From Alphaproteobacteria bacterium (GTDB lineage Bacteria > Myxococcota_A > UBA796 > GCA-2862545), in NCBI GenBank assembly GCA_020632925.1, contig JACKER010000032.1:1-64000 (forward strand): DNA of 64,000 bases. Direction: 5' to 3'. Position 1 is the stretch's first letter. Each line of letters starts with the position of its first letter. The notes below the pieces were generated by a model. It ran no database searches. It saw only the letters and a program-made list of their open reading frames with translations, and was not told the DNA's origin. Below, piece after piece: positions 1-7,243 of the stretch. Both the position numbers and the translations under genes were made by a program.

Positions 1-12
1 CGGACCGCTGAG

Positions 13-768
13 ATGCGCTGGCCGTTCGCCCGCAGCGCCGAGCGACCGTCGACCGAGGGGCCGGCGCTGGTCGCCCGTGGCCTGGTGAAGCGCTTCGGCG
101 CCGTCACCGCGCTCGCCGGGCTGGACCTGTCGATCCCGCGGGGCGAGCTGTACGGCCTGGTGGGCCCGGACGGAGCCGGCAAGACGACGGCGGTGCGGGC
201 GTTCGCGGGGCTGCTCGACCCCGACGCGGGCGAGGTGCGGCTGCTCGGCCTCGATCCGCGCTGGTCCGCGGCGCGAGAGTCCGTCGGCCTGATGCCCCAG
301 CGCTACGCGCTCTACGGCGACCTCACCATCGACGAGAACCTCGCGTTCTTCGGTGATCTCTTCGACATCCCCAAGCCCGAGTTCGCCAGGCGCCGCGAGC
401 GGCTGATGCACATCACGCGGCTCGGCCGCTTCGGGGACCGGCGCGCGGACGCCCTGTCCGGCGGGATGTACAAGAAGCTCGCGCTGGCCTGTGCGTTGCT
501 CCACGAGCCGCCCGTGCTGCTGCTCGACGAGCCCACGAACGGCGTGGACCCGGTCAGCCGCCGCGAGCTCTGGGCGCTGCTGCACGAGTTCGTCGAGCAG
601 GGCTCCACGATCGTCGTCACCACCCCGTACATGGACGAGGCCGAGCGCTGCCACCGGGTGGGCGTGCTGCACGAGGGCCGGCTGCTCGCCGAGGGCGACC
701 CGGTCGCGTGGGCGCGGGAGCACGGCAGCTTCGAGGCGTTCTTCATCCAGGCGCTGGAGGCGGCGTGA
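13..768 (+). CDS. ABC-2 exporter ATPase subunit 1
   Basis: ATP-binding subunit of an ABC-2 type exporter (YbhF/NatA-like), 251 aa, cytoplasmic face of the inner membrane. Visible motifs: Walker A GPDGAGKTT at 51-59, signature LSGGM at 148-152, Walker B VLLLDEPTN at 168-176. The H-switch histidine is replaced by Pro (TTPYMDEAE, residue 205), as seen in the N-terminal half of two-ATPase exporters. A TGA at 9-11 probably ends the preceding gene outside the window, often an HlyD-type adaptor in such operons (inference). It overlaps the second ATPase gene by GTGA. The ATG at 13 is the first start seen; the reading frame stays open to the window edge, so a longer form cannot be excluded. Confidence 0.93.
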   Translation: MRWPFARSAERPSTEGPALVARGLVKRFGAVTALAGLDLSIPRGELYGLVGPDGAGKTTAVRAFAGLLDPDAGEVRLLGLDPRWSAARESVGLMPQRYALYGDLTIDENLAFFGDLFDIPKPEFARRRERLMHITRLGRFGDRRADALSGGMYKKLALACALLHEPPVLLLDEPTNGVDPVSRRELWALLHEFVEQGSTIVVTTPYMDEAERCHRVGVLHEGRLLAEGDPVAWAREHGSFEAFFIQALEAA

Positions 769-1694
769 GCGGGCGCGGCGACATCGAGGTCGACCACCTC
801 CGGCGCGAGTTCGGCAAGTTCGTCGCCGTCGATGACGTGACCTTCCAGGTCCCCCGCGGCGAGATCTTCGGCTGGCTGGGTGCGAACGGCGCGGGCAAGT
901 CGACGACGATCCGCATGCTGATCGGCGTGCTCGAGCCCACCGGCGGCGACGCGCTGGTCGACGGGATCAGCGTCCGCAAGGACCCCTTCGGGGTGAAGCG
1001 GCGCATCGGCTACATGTCGCAGCGCTTCTCGCTCTACCCCGACCTGACCGTCCGCCAGAACATGGCCTTCTTCGGCGGCGCCTACGGGCTGTCCGGCAAG
1101 AAGCTGAACGACCGCATCGAGACGGTCGCCCGCGACGTCGACCTGACCGAGCTGCTGACGGCGAAGACCGCCGATCTCCCCGGTGGGACGCGGCAGCGCG
1201 TGGCGCTCGGGACCTCGCTGCTCCAGGAGCCCGGCATCGTGTTCCTGGACGAGCCGACCGCCGGCGTCGACCCCGTCTCGCGGCGCATGTTCTGGGACCT
1301 GATCCGCCGGATCTCGGGGCAGGGGACCACCGTGTTCGTCACGACCCACCACCTCGACGAGGCCGAGGAGTGCCGGCGTGTCGGGCTGATGGTGGACGGG
1401 AAGCTCGTGGCGCTCGACACCCCCGCGGCCCTCGCCCGTGACCACGTCCCCGGCACGATCTGGCGCGCCCGGGCGGTCGGCATCCAGGCCGCCGTGCCGC
1501 TGCTCGTCGGACGTCCGGGCGTCCTCGACGTGCAGCCCTTCGGCTCGGAGCTCCACGTCCGCGTGGACGGGCTACCGAAGGAGATGCTCGACGACTGGCT
1601 GCGTCCCCGCTTCCCCGACCTGACGCTCGAGCAGGGCCGGGCCACGCTCGAGGACGTGTTCCTCGCGGTCGTCGGCCACCAGGAGGAGACGTGA
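765..1694 (+). CDS. ABC-2 exporter ATPase subunit 2
   Basis: Second ATPase of the exporter, 309 aa from a GTG start that overlaps the upstream stop (GTGA), with GGAGG at 756-760. Walker A GANGAGKST lies near residues 39-47, Walker B reads VFLDEPT and the H-switch is intact (TTHHLDEAE). The signature is degenerate, LPGGT instead of LSGGQ. Together with the missing H-switch His in subunit 1 this suggests a heterodimer in which one composite ATP site is impaired, as in many asymmetric ABC pairs. The C-terminal extension ending LEDVFLAVV is typical of the family. It is followed by a permease at another GTGA overlap. Confidence 0.93.
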   Translation: MSGRGDIEVDHLRREFGKFVAVDDVTFQVPRGEIFGWLGANGAGKSTTIRMLIGVLEPTGGDALVDGISVRKDPFGVKRRIGYMSQRFSLYPDLTVRQNMAFFGGAYGLSGKKLNDRIETVARDVDLTELLTAKTADLPGGTRQRVALGTSLLQEPGIVFLDEPTAGVDPVSRRMFWDLIRRISGQGTTVFVTTHHLDEAEECRRVGLMVDGKLVALDTPAALARDHVPGTIWRARAVGIQAAVPLLVGRPGVLDVQPFGSELHVRVDGLPKEMLDDWLRPRFPDLTLEQGRATLEDVFLAVVGHQEET

Positions 1695-2812
1695 GGTTCA
1701 GCCCGGGCCGGTTCTTCCGCCGCGTGATGGCGATGGCCCGCAAGGAGGTCGCCCACGTCCGGCGCGACGCCGGCATGCTGTACCTCGCGATCGGCATGCC
1801 GCTGCTGCTCATCTTCATCTTCGGCTTCGGGGTCCGCTTCGACGCCGACGACCTGCCCGTCGTCGTGGTGGACGAGGACCACAGCGAGCAGAGCGACGCG
1901 CTGATCGAGGCCCTGACCGCCAGCGGCGACCTCGAGATGGTGGAGATGGCGGAGGACGAGCCGGCCGCCGAGCTCGCCCTGCGCTCCAACCGCGCGGTGG
2001 GCGCGTTGATCGTGCCCCACGGCTTCGGCGCGATCCGCCAGCGGGGTGGCACGGGCGAGGTCCAGCTCCTGGTCGATGGCACCGACGGCACCATCGCGAA
2101 CATGCTGCTCGCGAACACCGAGTCCCTCGTGCTCGCGACCTCGCTCCGAGAGCAGCGGGTGATGCCCGCCTTCGCCGTCTCGGTCTCCACCCGGTACAAC
2201 CCGGCCGGCGAGTCGGCGATGTTCCTGCTCCCCGGCACCATCGCCTACGTGCTCGCGCTGGTCTCGGTGCTCCTGACCTCGCTCGCCGTGGCCCGCGAGT
2301 GGGAGCGCGGCTCGATGGAGCAGCTCTTCGCGACCTCGGTGGGCACGCTCGAGATCGTCGTCGGCAAGCTCCTGCCCTACCTCGCGCTCGGCGTGCTCGA
2401 CGTGCTGCTGGCGCTCGCGCTGGGCGCGCTCGTGTTCGACCTGCCCATCCGCGGCTCGTTGCCCATGCTCGCGCTCGGGTCGCTCCTGTTCATCTTCGGG
2501 ATGCTCGGGCAGGGGCTGTTCATCAGCATCATCACGCGCTCCCAGATGCTCGCGACCCAGCTCGGCGCGCTGTCCGCGATGCTCCCCTCGCTGTTGCTCT
2601 CGGGCTTCCTGTTCCCCACGGACAACCTGCCCCTGCTGCTGCGCGCCGTCTCCGTCCTGATCCCGGCCCGGTACCTCGTGGCGCTGCTGCGCTCGGTGCT
2701 CCTCAAGGGCGGCGGCTTCCTCGACGTGTGGCAGGACCTGGTGGGCCTGCTCGCCTTCGCGCTGGTGACCGTCGCCGCCTCCACCGCGAGCTTCAAGCGG
2801 AGGATCGCGTGA
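1691..2812 (+). CDS. ABC-2 permease subunit 1
   Basis: Inner-membrane permease of the ABC-2 membrane_3 type, 373 aa. There is one N-terminal transmembrane helix (LAIGMPLLLIFIFGFG region), a periplasmic domain of about 150 residues, then about five helices after residue 180. The conserved loop AREWERGSMEQLFATSV before helix 3 is the coupling element of this family. GTG start with AGGAGGA at 1681-1687; it overlaps the ATPase stop, and its own stop overlaps the second permease start. The substrate cannot be read from the sequence; relatives export drugs, lipids or polypeptides. Confidence 0.92.
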   Translation: MRFSPGRFFRRVMAMARKEVAHVRRDAGMLYLAIGMPLLLIFIFGFGVRFDADDLPVVVVDEDHSEQSDALIEALTASGDLEMVEMAEDEPAAELALRSNRAVGALIVPHGFGAIRQRGGTGEVQLLVDGTDGTIANMLLANTESLVLATSLREQRVMPAFAVSVSTRYNPAGESAMFLLPGTIAYVLALVSVLLTSLAVAREWERGSMEQLFATSVGTLEIVVGKLLPYLALGVLDVLLALALGALVFDLPIRGSLPMLALGSLLFIFGMLGQGLFISIITRSQMLATQLGALSAMLPSLLLSGFLFPTDNLPLLLRAVSVLIPARYLVALLRSVLLKGGGFLDVWQDLVGLLAFALVTVAASTASFKRRIA

Positions 2813-3906
2813 TCCCGTTCGCCCTGGTCCAGCTCCGCGCGCTGATCACGAAGGAGTTCCAGCAGATCGCCGCCGACCCACGGCTGCTGCGGCTGCTGAT
2901 CGCCGCGCCCGTCATCCAGCTGCTCATCTTCGGCACGGCGGTGAACTTCGAGGTCGACGTGGTCCCCACCGCCATCGTGGACCAGGACCGCACGTCCACC
3001 AGCCGGGCGCACGTCGACGAGCTGATGGCCGACGGTACGTTGGTGCGCGCGCTCGACGCCGCCCAGCCCGACGACGCGCTGGCGGCCATGGACCACGGCG
3101 ACGTCGCCGCCGTCATCGTGCTCCCCGAGGGTCTCGACGCCACCCGCCTGCGTCATCGGCCCGCTCCCATCCAGATCGTGCTCGACGGCACCGACGTCCG
3201 CCGCTCGACTGTCGCCGCCTCCGCCGCCTCCCGCTACTTCGCGCAGGTGGACGCGCCGCCCCCCGCGATCCGCCTCGTCCCTCGCATCCTCTCGAACCCC
3301 ACGCTCGACACGCAGCCGTACATGGTGCCCGGCCTGGCGGCGATGGTCCTCGTCATCACGACCACCCTCATCACCGCCATGGGCCTGGCCCGCGAGCGCG
3401 AGGTGGGCACGCTCGAGCAGATCCTGGTGAGCCCGATCCGCTCCCCGGTCCTGCTCACCGGCAAGGTCCTCCCGTATGCCGCGATCGGCCTGCTCGACAC
3501 CGGGCTCGCGCTCGGCGCCGGCAGCCTCGTGTTCGACGTGCCCATGCGAGGCAGCCTCGTGTTCCTCGCCGTCGCGACGATGCTCTACCTGCTGTCCACG
3601 CTCGGCGCCGGCCTCCTGGTCGCGACCGTGGCGCGCACGCAGCAGCAGGCCTTCATGGGCGGCTTCTTCTTCATGATCCCGGCGATCCTGCTGTCCGGGA
3701 ACATGACGCCGGTCCTCGCGATGCCGAAGTGGATGGTCCCCGTGACCTACCTGAACCCGCTCCGGTGGTTCATCGAGATCCTGCGGGCGAACCTCCTCGA
3801 GGGCTCGGGCTTCCGCGAGCTCTGGGTGCACCTGGTGATGCTCCTGCTCATCGGCTCCACCCTGTTCGTCACGGCACTCCTCCGCTTCCGCACCAAGCTC
3901 GGCTAG
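2809..3906 (+). CDS. ABC-2 permease subunit 2
   Basis: Second permease, 365 aa, a paralogue of the preceding gene with the same plan: N-terminal helix (APVIQLLIFGTAV), large periplasmic loop, and five C-terminal helices with the loop AREREVGTLEQILVSPI. The GTG start overlaps the upstream TGA (GTGA). It is the last gene of the exporter operon, so the complex is probably two different ATPases plus two different permeases. No hairpin terminator is evident after the TAG stop. Confidence 0.92.
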   Translation: MIPFALVQLRALITKEFQQIAADPRLLRLLIAAPVIQLLIFGTAVNFEVDVVPTAIVDQDRTSTSRAHVDELMADGTLVRALDAAQPDDALAAMDHGDVAAVIVLPEGLDATRLRHRPAPIQIVLDGTDVRRSTVAASAASRYFAQVDAPPPAIRLVPRILSNPTLDTQPYMVPGLAAMVLVITTTLITAMGLAREREVGTLEQILVSPIRSPVLLTGKVLPYAAIGLLDTGLALGAGSLVFDVPMRGSLVFLAVATMLYLLSTLGAGLLVATVARTQQQAFMGGFFFMIPAILLSGNMTPVLAMPKWMVPVTYLNPLRWFIEILRANLLEGSGFRELWVHLVMLLLIGSTLFVTALLRFRTKLG

Positions 3907-4137
3907 CCATCCCCCCTCGGATGATCGGGTCCGACGAGCCATGTACCAGTCGTTGATCGGTTCGTGGCCCAGCGGGGAGATCGGCGTCGCGACAACGGCG
4001 GATACCTGGCGTTGCTTCGTAGCGTTCCCATCCGCCACGCCGCCCCACCGCTCAGTGAGTGGCACATGGCTCGGTGGAACGCCTCAGTCACTGCCGGATG
4101 GCTCTGTCCTTCGCGCCGCGGAATCTCACCGCTGCGC
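3907..4137. other. Intergenic region with a 10-bp inverted repeat
   Basis: About 230 bases of visibly lower GC than the flanks, with no supportable gene. It holds a 10-bp inverted repeat, CGAGCCATGT at 3935-3944 and its complement at 4064-4073, about 120 bases apart. It may be a relic of lost coding sequence or a small decayed element; I could not tell which. Confidence 0.4.
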
Positions 4138-4143
4138 TATCCT
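4138..4143 (+). promoter_or_regulatory. Putative -10 box, leaderless start
   Basis: TATCCT ends exactly 6 nt before the ATG at 4150, the spacing expected if transcription starts at the A of the start codon. No Shine-Dalgarno sequence precedes this ATG. Confidence 0.5.
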
Positions 4144-4149
4144 GGGCGC

Positions 4150-4785
4150 ATGCAACGTTCGACCGCCCTGCGCCGCGGCCTGCTCCTGCTCGGCGTCGCC
4201 TACTTCGCGCTGTGGGCCTGCGCGCCCATCCTCGCCGGTCCACCACCCGCGCCGATGGCGGAGGGCAAGCACGTCGAGCTCGGGCTCTCGGGCTCCGAGT
4301 CGGTCCTGTTGGCCCCCGAGGTGCGCGGCGACTGCGGCGGGGACGTGGTCGACGGCGACTGCGCGGGCCCTACCGCGCAGCTGTGGTTCCGCTACGACAA
4401 GAAGCACTTCGGCTTCGATGCTCGCCTGTTCGGAGGCTTCCCGACCGTCTTCGGCGTGGGTGCAGGCCTGTCGTACCGCGTCGTCGACCAGGAGCACCTC
4501 TTCGTCGCGCCCCAGCTCTCCGCCGGCGCCGCGTACGGCTCGCTCGGCGTGCCCGTCGGTCTCTCGGTCGCGCCGGACACCTGGGTCGTGCTCACCCCCG
4601 CGCTCACGACGAGCTTCTTCGCGCAGGCCCGGCTCTCCGAGGCGCTCTGGCACACGTCGAAGCGCGGACTCGTCGTCGGCGGCGAGCTGAGTCAGGGCAC
4701 CGCGGTCATCGACAGCTGGAACTCCGGCGGCACCATGCCGACGTTCAACGTGACCGCCGCCTTCCAGCTCGGCTTCCAGCTGTAG
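4150..4785 (+). CDS. Outer-membrane-protein-like lipoprotein of unknown function
   Basis: 211 aa. The N-terminus has a normal-length lipoprotein signal peptide with basic residues and a lipobox ending at Cys24 (ALWAC), unlike the very short signals elsewhere in the window. The rest alternates hydrophobic and polar residues in beta-strand style (FGFDARLFGGF, VFGVGAGLSYRV, LVVGGELSQG, TAAFQLGFQL) and ends in a hydrophobic strand, so a small beta-barrel or beta-sandwich at the outer membrane is likely. ATG 4150 is chosen because TATCCT lies 6 nt upstream; in-frame ATGs further upstream lack support. No specific family is recognised. Confidence 0.7.
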   Translation: MQRSTALRRGLLLLGVAYFALWACAPILAGPPPAPMAEGKHVELGLSGSESVLLAPEVRGDCGGDVVDGDCAGPTAQLWFRYDKKHFGFDARLFGGFPTVFGVGAGLSYRVVDQEHLFVAPQLSAGAAYGSLGVPVGLSVAPDTWVVLTPALTTSFFAQARLSEALWHTSKRGLVVGGELSQGTAVIDSWNSGGTMPTFNVTAAFQLGFQL

Positions 4786-4822
4786 GGATTCGAGGGGGCC
4801 GGTACGCTGTTCATCGGCGACG

Positions 4823-4867
4823 GGGAGCGGGTCGCTCTCGGCGACGCGCGTCAGGTCGCGCTCGGCT
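4823..4867 (-). pseudogene. 45-bp remnant matching the gene at 6302-7243
   Basis: 45 bases here match 6732-6776 with two mismatches, in the same orientation. Read on the minus strand it encodes AERDLTRVAESDPLP, against AERDLLRVAESDPLP in the intact gene. No open frame extends the match on either side. With the decayed small-gene copy at 5888-6028 it suggests a deleted segmental duplicate. Confidence 0.6.
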
Positions 4868-4879
4868 ACACGGGGCCCG

Positions 4880-5827
4880 TCAGCGCGGTGCGATGCGTCC
4901 GGTCGCGGCGTCCACCAGAACCCCCGATCCGTCGCTGGCCCGGATGTCCCAGGCCGGCGTGCCGTCGTCCGCCCACCGCCACGCCACCACCAGCTCACCT
5001 TCCGTGATCCCGTCAGCCAATGCCCGCGCCACGGCCTCGCTCGGTCGCAGCCTCGCCCCGACCGGCAGCCAGCGCCGCAGGTGCACGCTCCGCCCGTCGA
5101 GCAGGCCCTCCAGCACGTCGGGTTCGGTCGACCACAGACGGATCACCACCGACTGGTCGAAACGTCGCAGCACCACCCGATCTTGCTCGAGGCGTCCCGT
5201 CGCGACCGGCGTGGGCCGCGCGCCGGTGGCGTGGCTGGACCACGGACCGTCGACGAAGGCTGTGTGGAGGAGGGTGTCGGAGCTGGTGAGGTGGACCCAT
5301 GGGCCGGGCGCGCCGGCGGGGTCGTCGAGGGACCAGACACCCGCGAGATCCCACGGCAGCCCGACCGGGGGCGGCGTCACCGACGGCGGACCCTCGCGCC
5401 ACTCGAGACCCGGATGTGCCCAGTCCCCCACGTCCCCACAGCGCAGCGGCCGGACCCGCCCGCTCACGACCAGCGGCAGATCGGAGCGGAGCGCTGCGCG
5501 GAGGTCCAGCGCAAGCTCGTCGCCCTCCACGCCGATCGTGCCCTTCCACCAGGCCTGGTACGCCTGTCCGTCGTCGTCCCAGGTCAGCGAGCGCTTGCGG
5601 GGTGGGCCCGGATGGATGCGAACGTGCGGGCCGCGCGGCCACCCGTCGCAGTCCAGCGGCGTCGCGGAGAGCGTCAGCGTGGAGACGCCACTCTCCTCAC
5701 GGAGGCGCACACCGAGCACCGGAATCTGCCGGTCGTCGACCATCAGCGAGACCGCGGGCGTCGGCTCCTCCACGACCTCCGCGATGACCGGTGCGGCTCC
5801 ACAACCCACGACCCATCCGGGCAACAT
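4880..5827 (-). CDS. Hypothetical lipoprotein
   Basis: 315 aa from ATG 5827. The start MLPGWVVGC gives a lipobox-like GWVVGC with Cys at residue 9, one of the ultra-short signals of this window; a slightly longer start at 5842 is possible. The mature part is rich in Trp, Asp and Pro with several WxxDD-like segments and two further Cys that could form a disulfide. No catalytic motif or family is recognised. It lies alone, downstream of the promoter block shared with the decayed small gene, and its 3' side abuts the 45-bp remnant. Confidence 0.65.
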   Translation of the reverse strand: MLPGWVVGCGAAPVIAEVVEEPTPAVSLMVDDRQIPVLGVRLREESGVSTLTLSATPLDCDGWPRGPHVRIHPGPPRKRSLTWDDDGQAYQAWWKGTIGVEGDELALDLRAALRSDLPLVVSGRVRPLRCGDVGDWAHPGLEWREGPPSVTPPPVGLPWDLAGVWSLDDPAGAPGPWVHLTSSDTLLHTAFVDGPWSSHATGARPTPVATGRLEQDRVVLRRFDQSVVIRLWSTEPDVLEGLLDGRSVHLRRWLPVGARLRPSEAVARALADGITEGELVVAWRWADDGTPAWDIRASDGSGVLVDAATGRIAPR

Positions 5828-5832
5828 CGACC

Positions 5833-6028
5833 ACCCCTGCAACCACCGGTGTCACCCCGGTCCTATCGCGCTCGGTACGTGATCCTCATGGACCGGAAGC
5901 AGCTCATCATCGACCACCCCATGCTTTCGTTGCTGGTCGTCATCCCGATGGCCGGCGTCGCCGCGCGATCAAGATCGGCGTCGTGCTCGCGACCGGCCGC
6001 GGTGATCCGCCGCCGGACGAGGTCAGCG
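5833..6028 (+). repeat. Duplicated block, copy A
   Basis: This 196-bp block is a near-identical direct repeat of 10886-11083. It contains the promoter-proximal region and most of a small membrane protein gene. Two single-base length differences separate the copies: one upstream of the start and one that shifts the reading frame. Confidence 0.9.
5888..6028 (+). pseudogene. Frameshifted copy of the 55-aa membrane protein gene
   Basis: The copy begins MDRKQLIIDHPMLSLLVV, nearly identical to the intact gene at 10942-11109. Near 5966 one base is missing (GCCGCGCGATC against GCCGCGGCGATC). This destroys the rest of the transmembrane helix and the Pro-rich tail, although the nucleotide similarity continues to 6028. 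The upstream TACGTG-N6-ATG element is retained. It is a decayed paralogue; a sequencing error is the alternative. Confidence 0.8.
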
Positions 6029-6301
6029 GTGCCACCGTTCTGGGTGTCAGGACGTGATCGTTGATCATTTCCCGAGGGGTAGGCCCCGACGACCCGAACG
6101 TGGTCGGACGCGAAGCGGACACGCCGCCGTAGCGGTCGCGCGAGGCAGACCGAGCGCCGAGGGCGGGGCAGGGCCCCCCCTACGGCCTGGATTTCCGTGG
6201 CCGGTGCCCCGCGAAGTCCACGAGACCGGGAACGTGACGCCGCGGGCATGCTTCCCGTGGACGTCCTGCCCGACCGATACCGACAGCCGCTCCGCCCAAG
6301 C
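6029..6301. other. Intergenic region, no gene seen
   Basis: This stretch lies between the decayed small gene and the stop of the minus-strand gene at 6302. The open frames across it are fragments without start signals or recognisable protein features. It is probably decayed sequence continuing from the duplication. Confidence 0.5.
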
Positions 6302-7243
6302 TCACAACGGCCAATCGTGGTCCGTACCATCGAACGGAGCCAGACCCCTCGCGATCACGTCGCGCAACTCCGGGTGGCCCTCGGCCGCCCCGAGCACCAG
6401 CTCCGGGAACCACGCCTCCAGCGGTTCCTGGCAGGCGCCGAAGACGAAGAAGGCCCAGAGGACGGACGGGTGCATGGGCGCGATGGCCGCGGCGGCGGCT
6501 TCTGCGATGCGTCGGTCCCTGCTCCTGGCTAGGACGGCGGCCGTGTCGCAGTGGTCGTACACGACGACGTCGGCCTCGAGCGCCGCGATCATCCGCCAGG
6601 GGTCGTCCAGGACGCGCGCCGCTGCGACCCGCTCCGCTGCCGACCCACGGTGGACGCGATCGTTCGCGAGGGCCACGGCCGCGGGGGGATCGACGACGCG
6701 CAGCAGCTCCAGGGCGCGCGCCCGCACCGTCGGGAGCGGGTCGCTCTCGGCGACGCGCAGCAGGTCGCGCTCGGCTCGGTAGGGTGGGACGGGACGCAGC
6801 GCACGCTCCGCCGCCAGCTCCTCCAGCAGGGCGCGGGCGTCCGGCCCGGGGGGCACGTACACGTCGCCCTTCTCCACGCTGGCGCCCGCCGGAGCACGCA
6901 CCCACCACCCACGAAAGAAGGGGTCGAGGGCCAGCAACGCCCCTCTGTCGACGTGCCGGGGCATCTCGGTGACGGCGTCGAACACCAGGTCTCGCCGCTG
7001 TTCGTACCAGCGCTCGCGGAGCTCCTCGTCGTACTCGGAGGCCAGGCGGGCGGCGAGTGGGGGGCTCGGCTCCCGGGCGCGTTCGAAGGACAGCGAGCGA
7101 TCGACCGCTCCACGCAGGAACCAGCCTCCTCCGCGGGAGAAGGGGACCTCCGCCACCACGCCTTCGGGCGCGGGCTCGTCCGGCCGGTTCCACCACGCCA
7201 GGCACCACCCCCTCCCGGGTACTACCTCAGCGTTCGTGCCCAC
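6302..7243 (-). CDS. HEAT-like repeat protein, hypothetical
   Basis: About 313 aa. The C-terminal half has helical pairs typical of HEAT-type repeats (VAESDPLPTVRARALELLRVV, AAERVAAARVLDDPWRMIAAL), which usually bind other proteins. The N-terminal part is rich in Trp, Arg and Glu. The gene follows the TPR gene and the two overlap by about 22 bases, so they are probably co-transcribed. The start is uncertain: GTG 7243 is the best codon in frame but has no good Shine-Dalgarno. A 45-bp piece of this gene recurs at 4823-4867. Confidence 0.65.
   Translation of the reverse strand: MGTNAEVVPGRGWCLAWWNRPDEPAPEGVVAEVPFSRGGGWFLRGAVDRSLSFERAREPSPPLAARLASEYDEELRERWYEQRRDLVFDAVTEMPRHVDRGALLALDPFFRGWWVRAPAGASVEKGDVYVPPGPDARALLEELAAERALRPVPPYRAERDLLRVAESDPLPTVRARALELLRVVDPPAAVALANDRVHRGSAAERVAAARVLDDPWRMIAALEADVVVYDHCDTAAVLARSRDRRIAEAAAAAIAPMHPSVLWAFFVFGACQEPLEAWFPELVLGAAEGHPELRDVIARGLAPFDGTDHDWPL

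Noticed and set aside
4059..5882. 607-aa plus-strand open frame
   Set aside because: Arg/Pro-rich shadow frame over the OM-like lipoprotein and the minus-strand lipoprotein; no domain.
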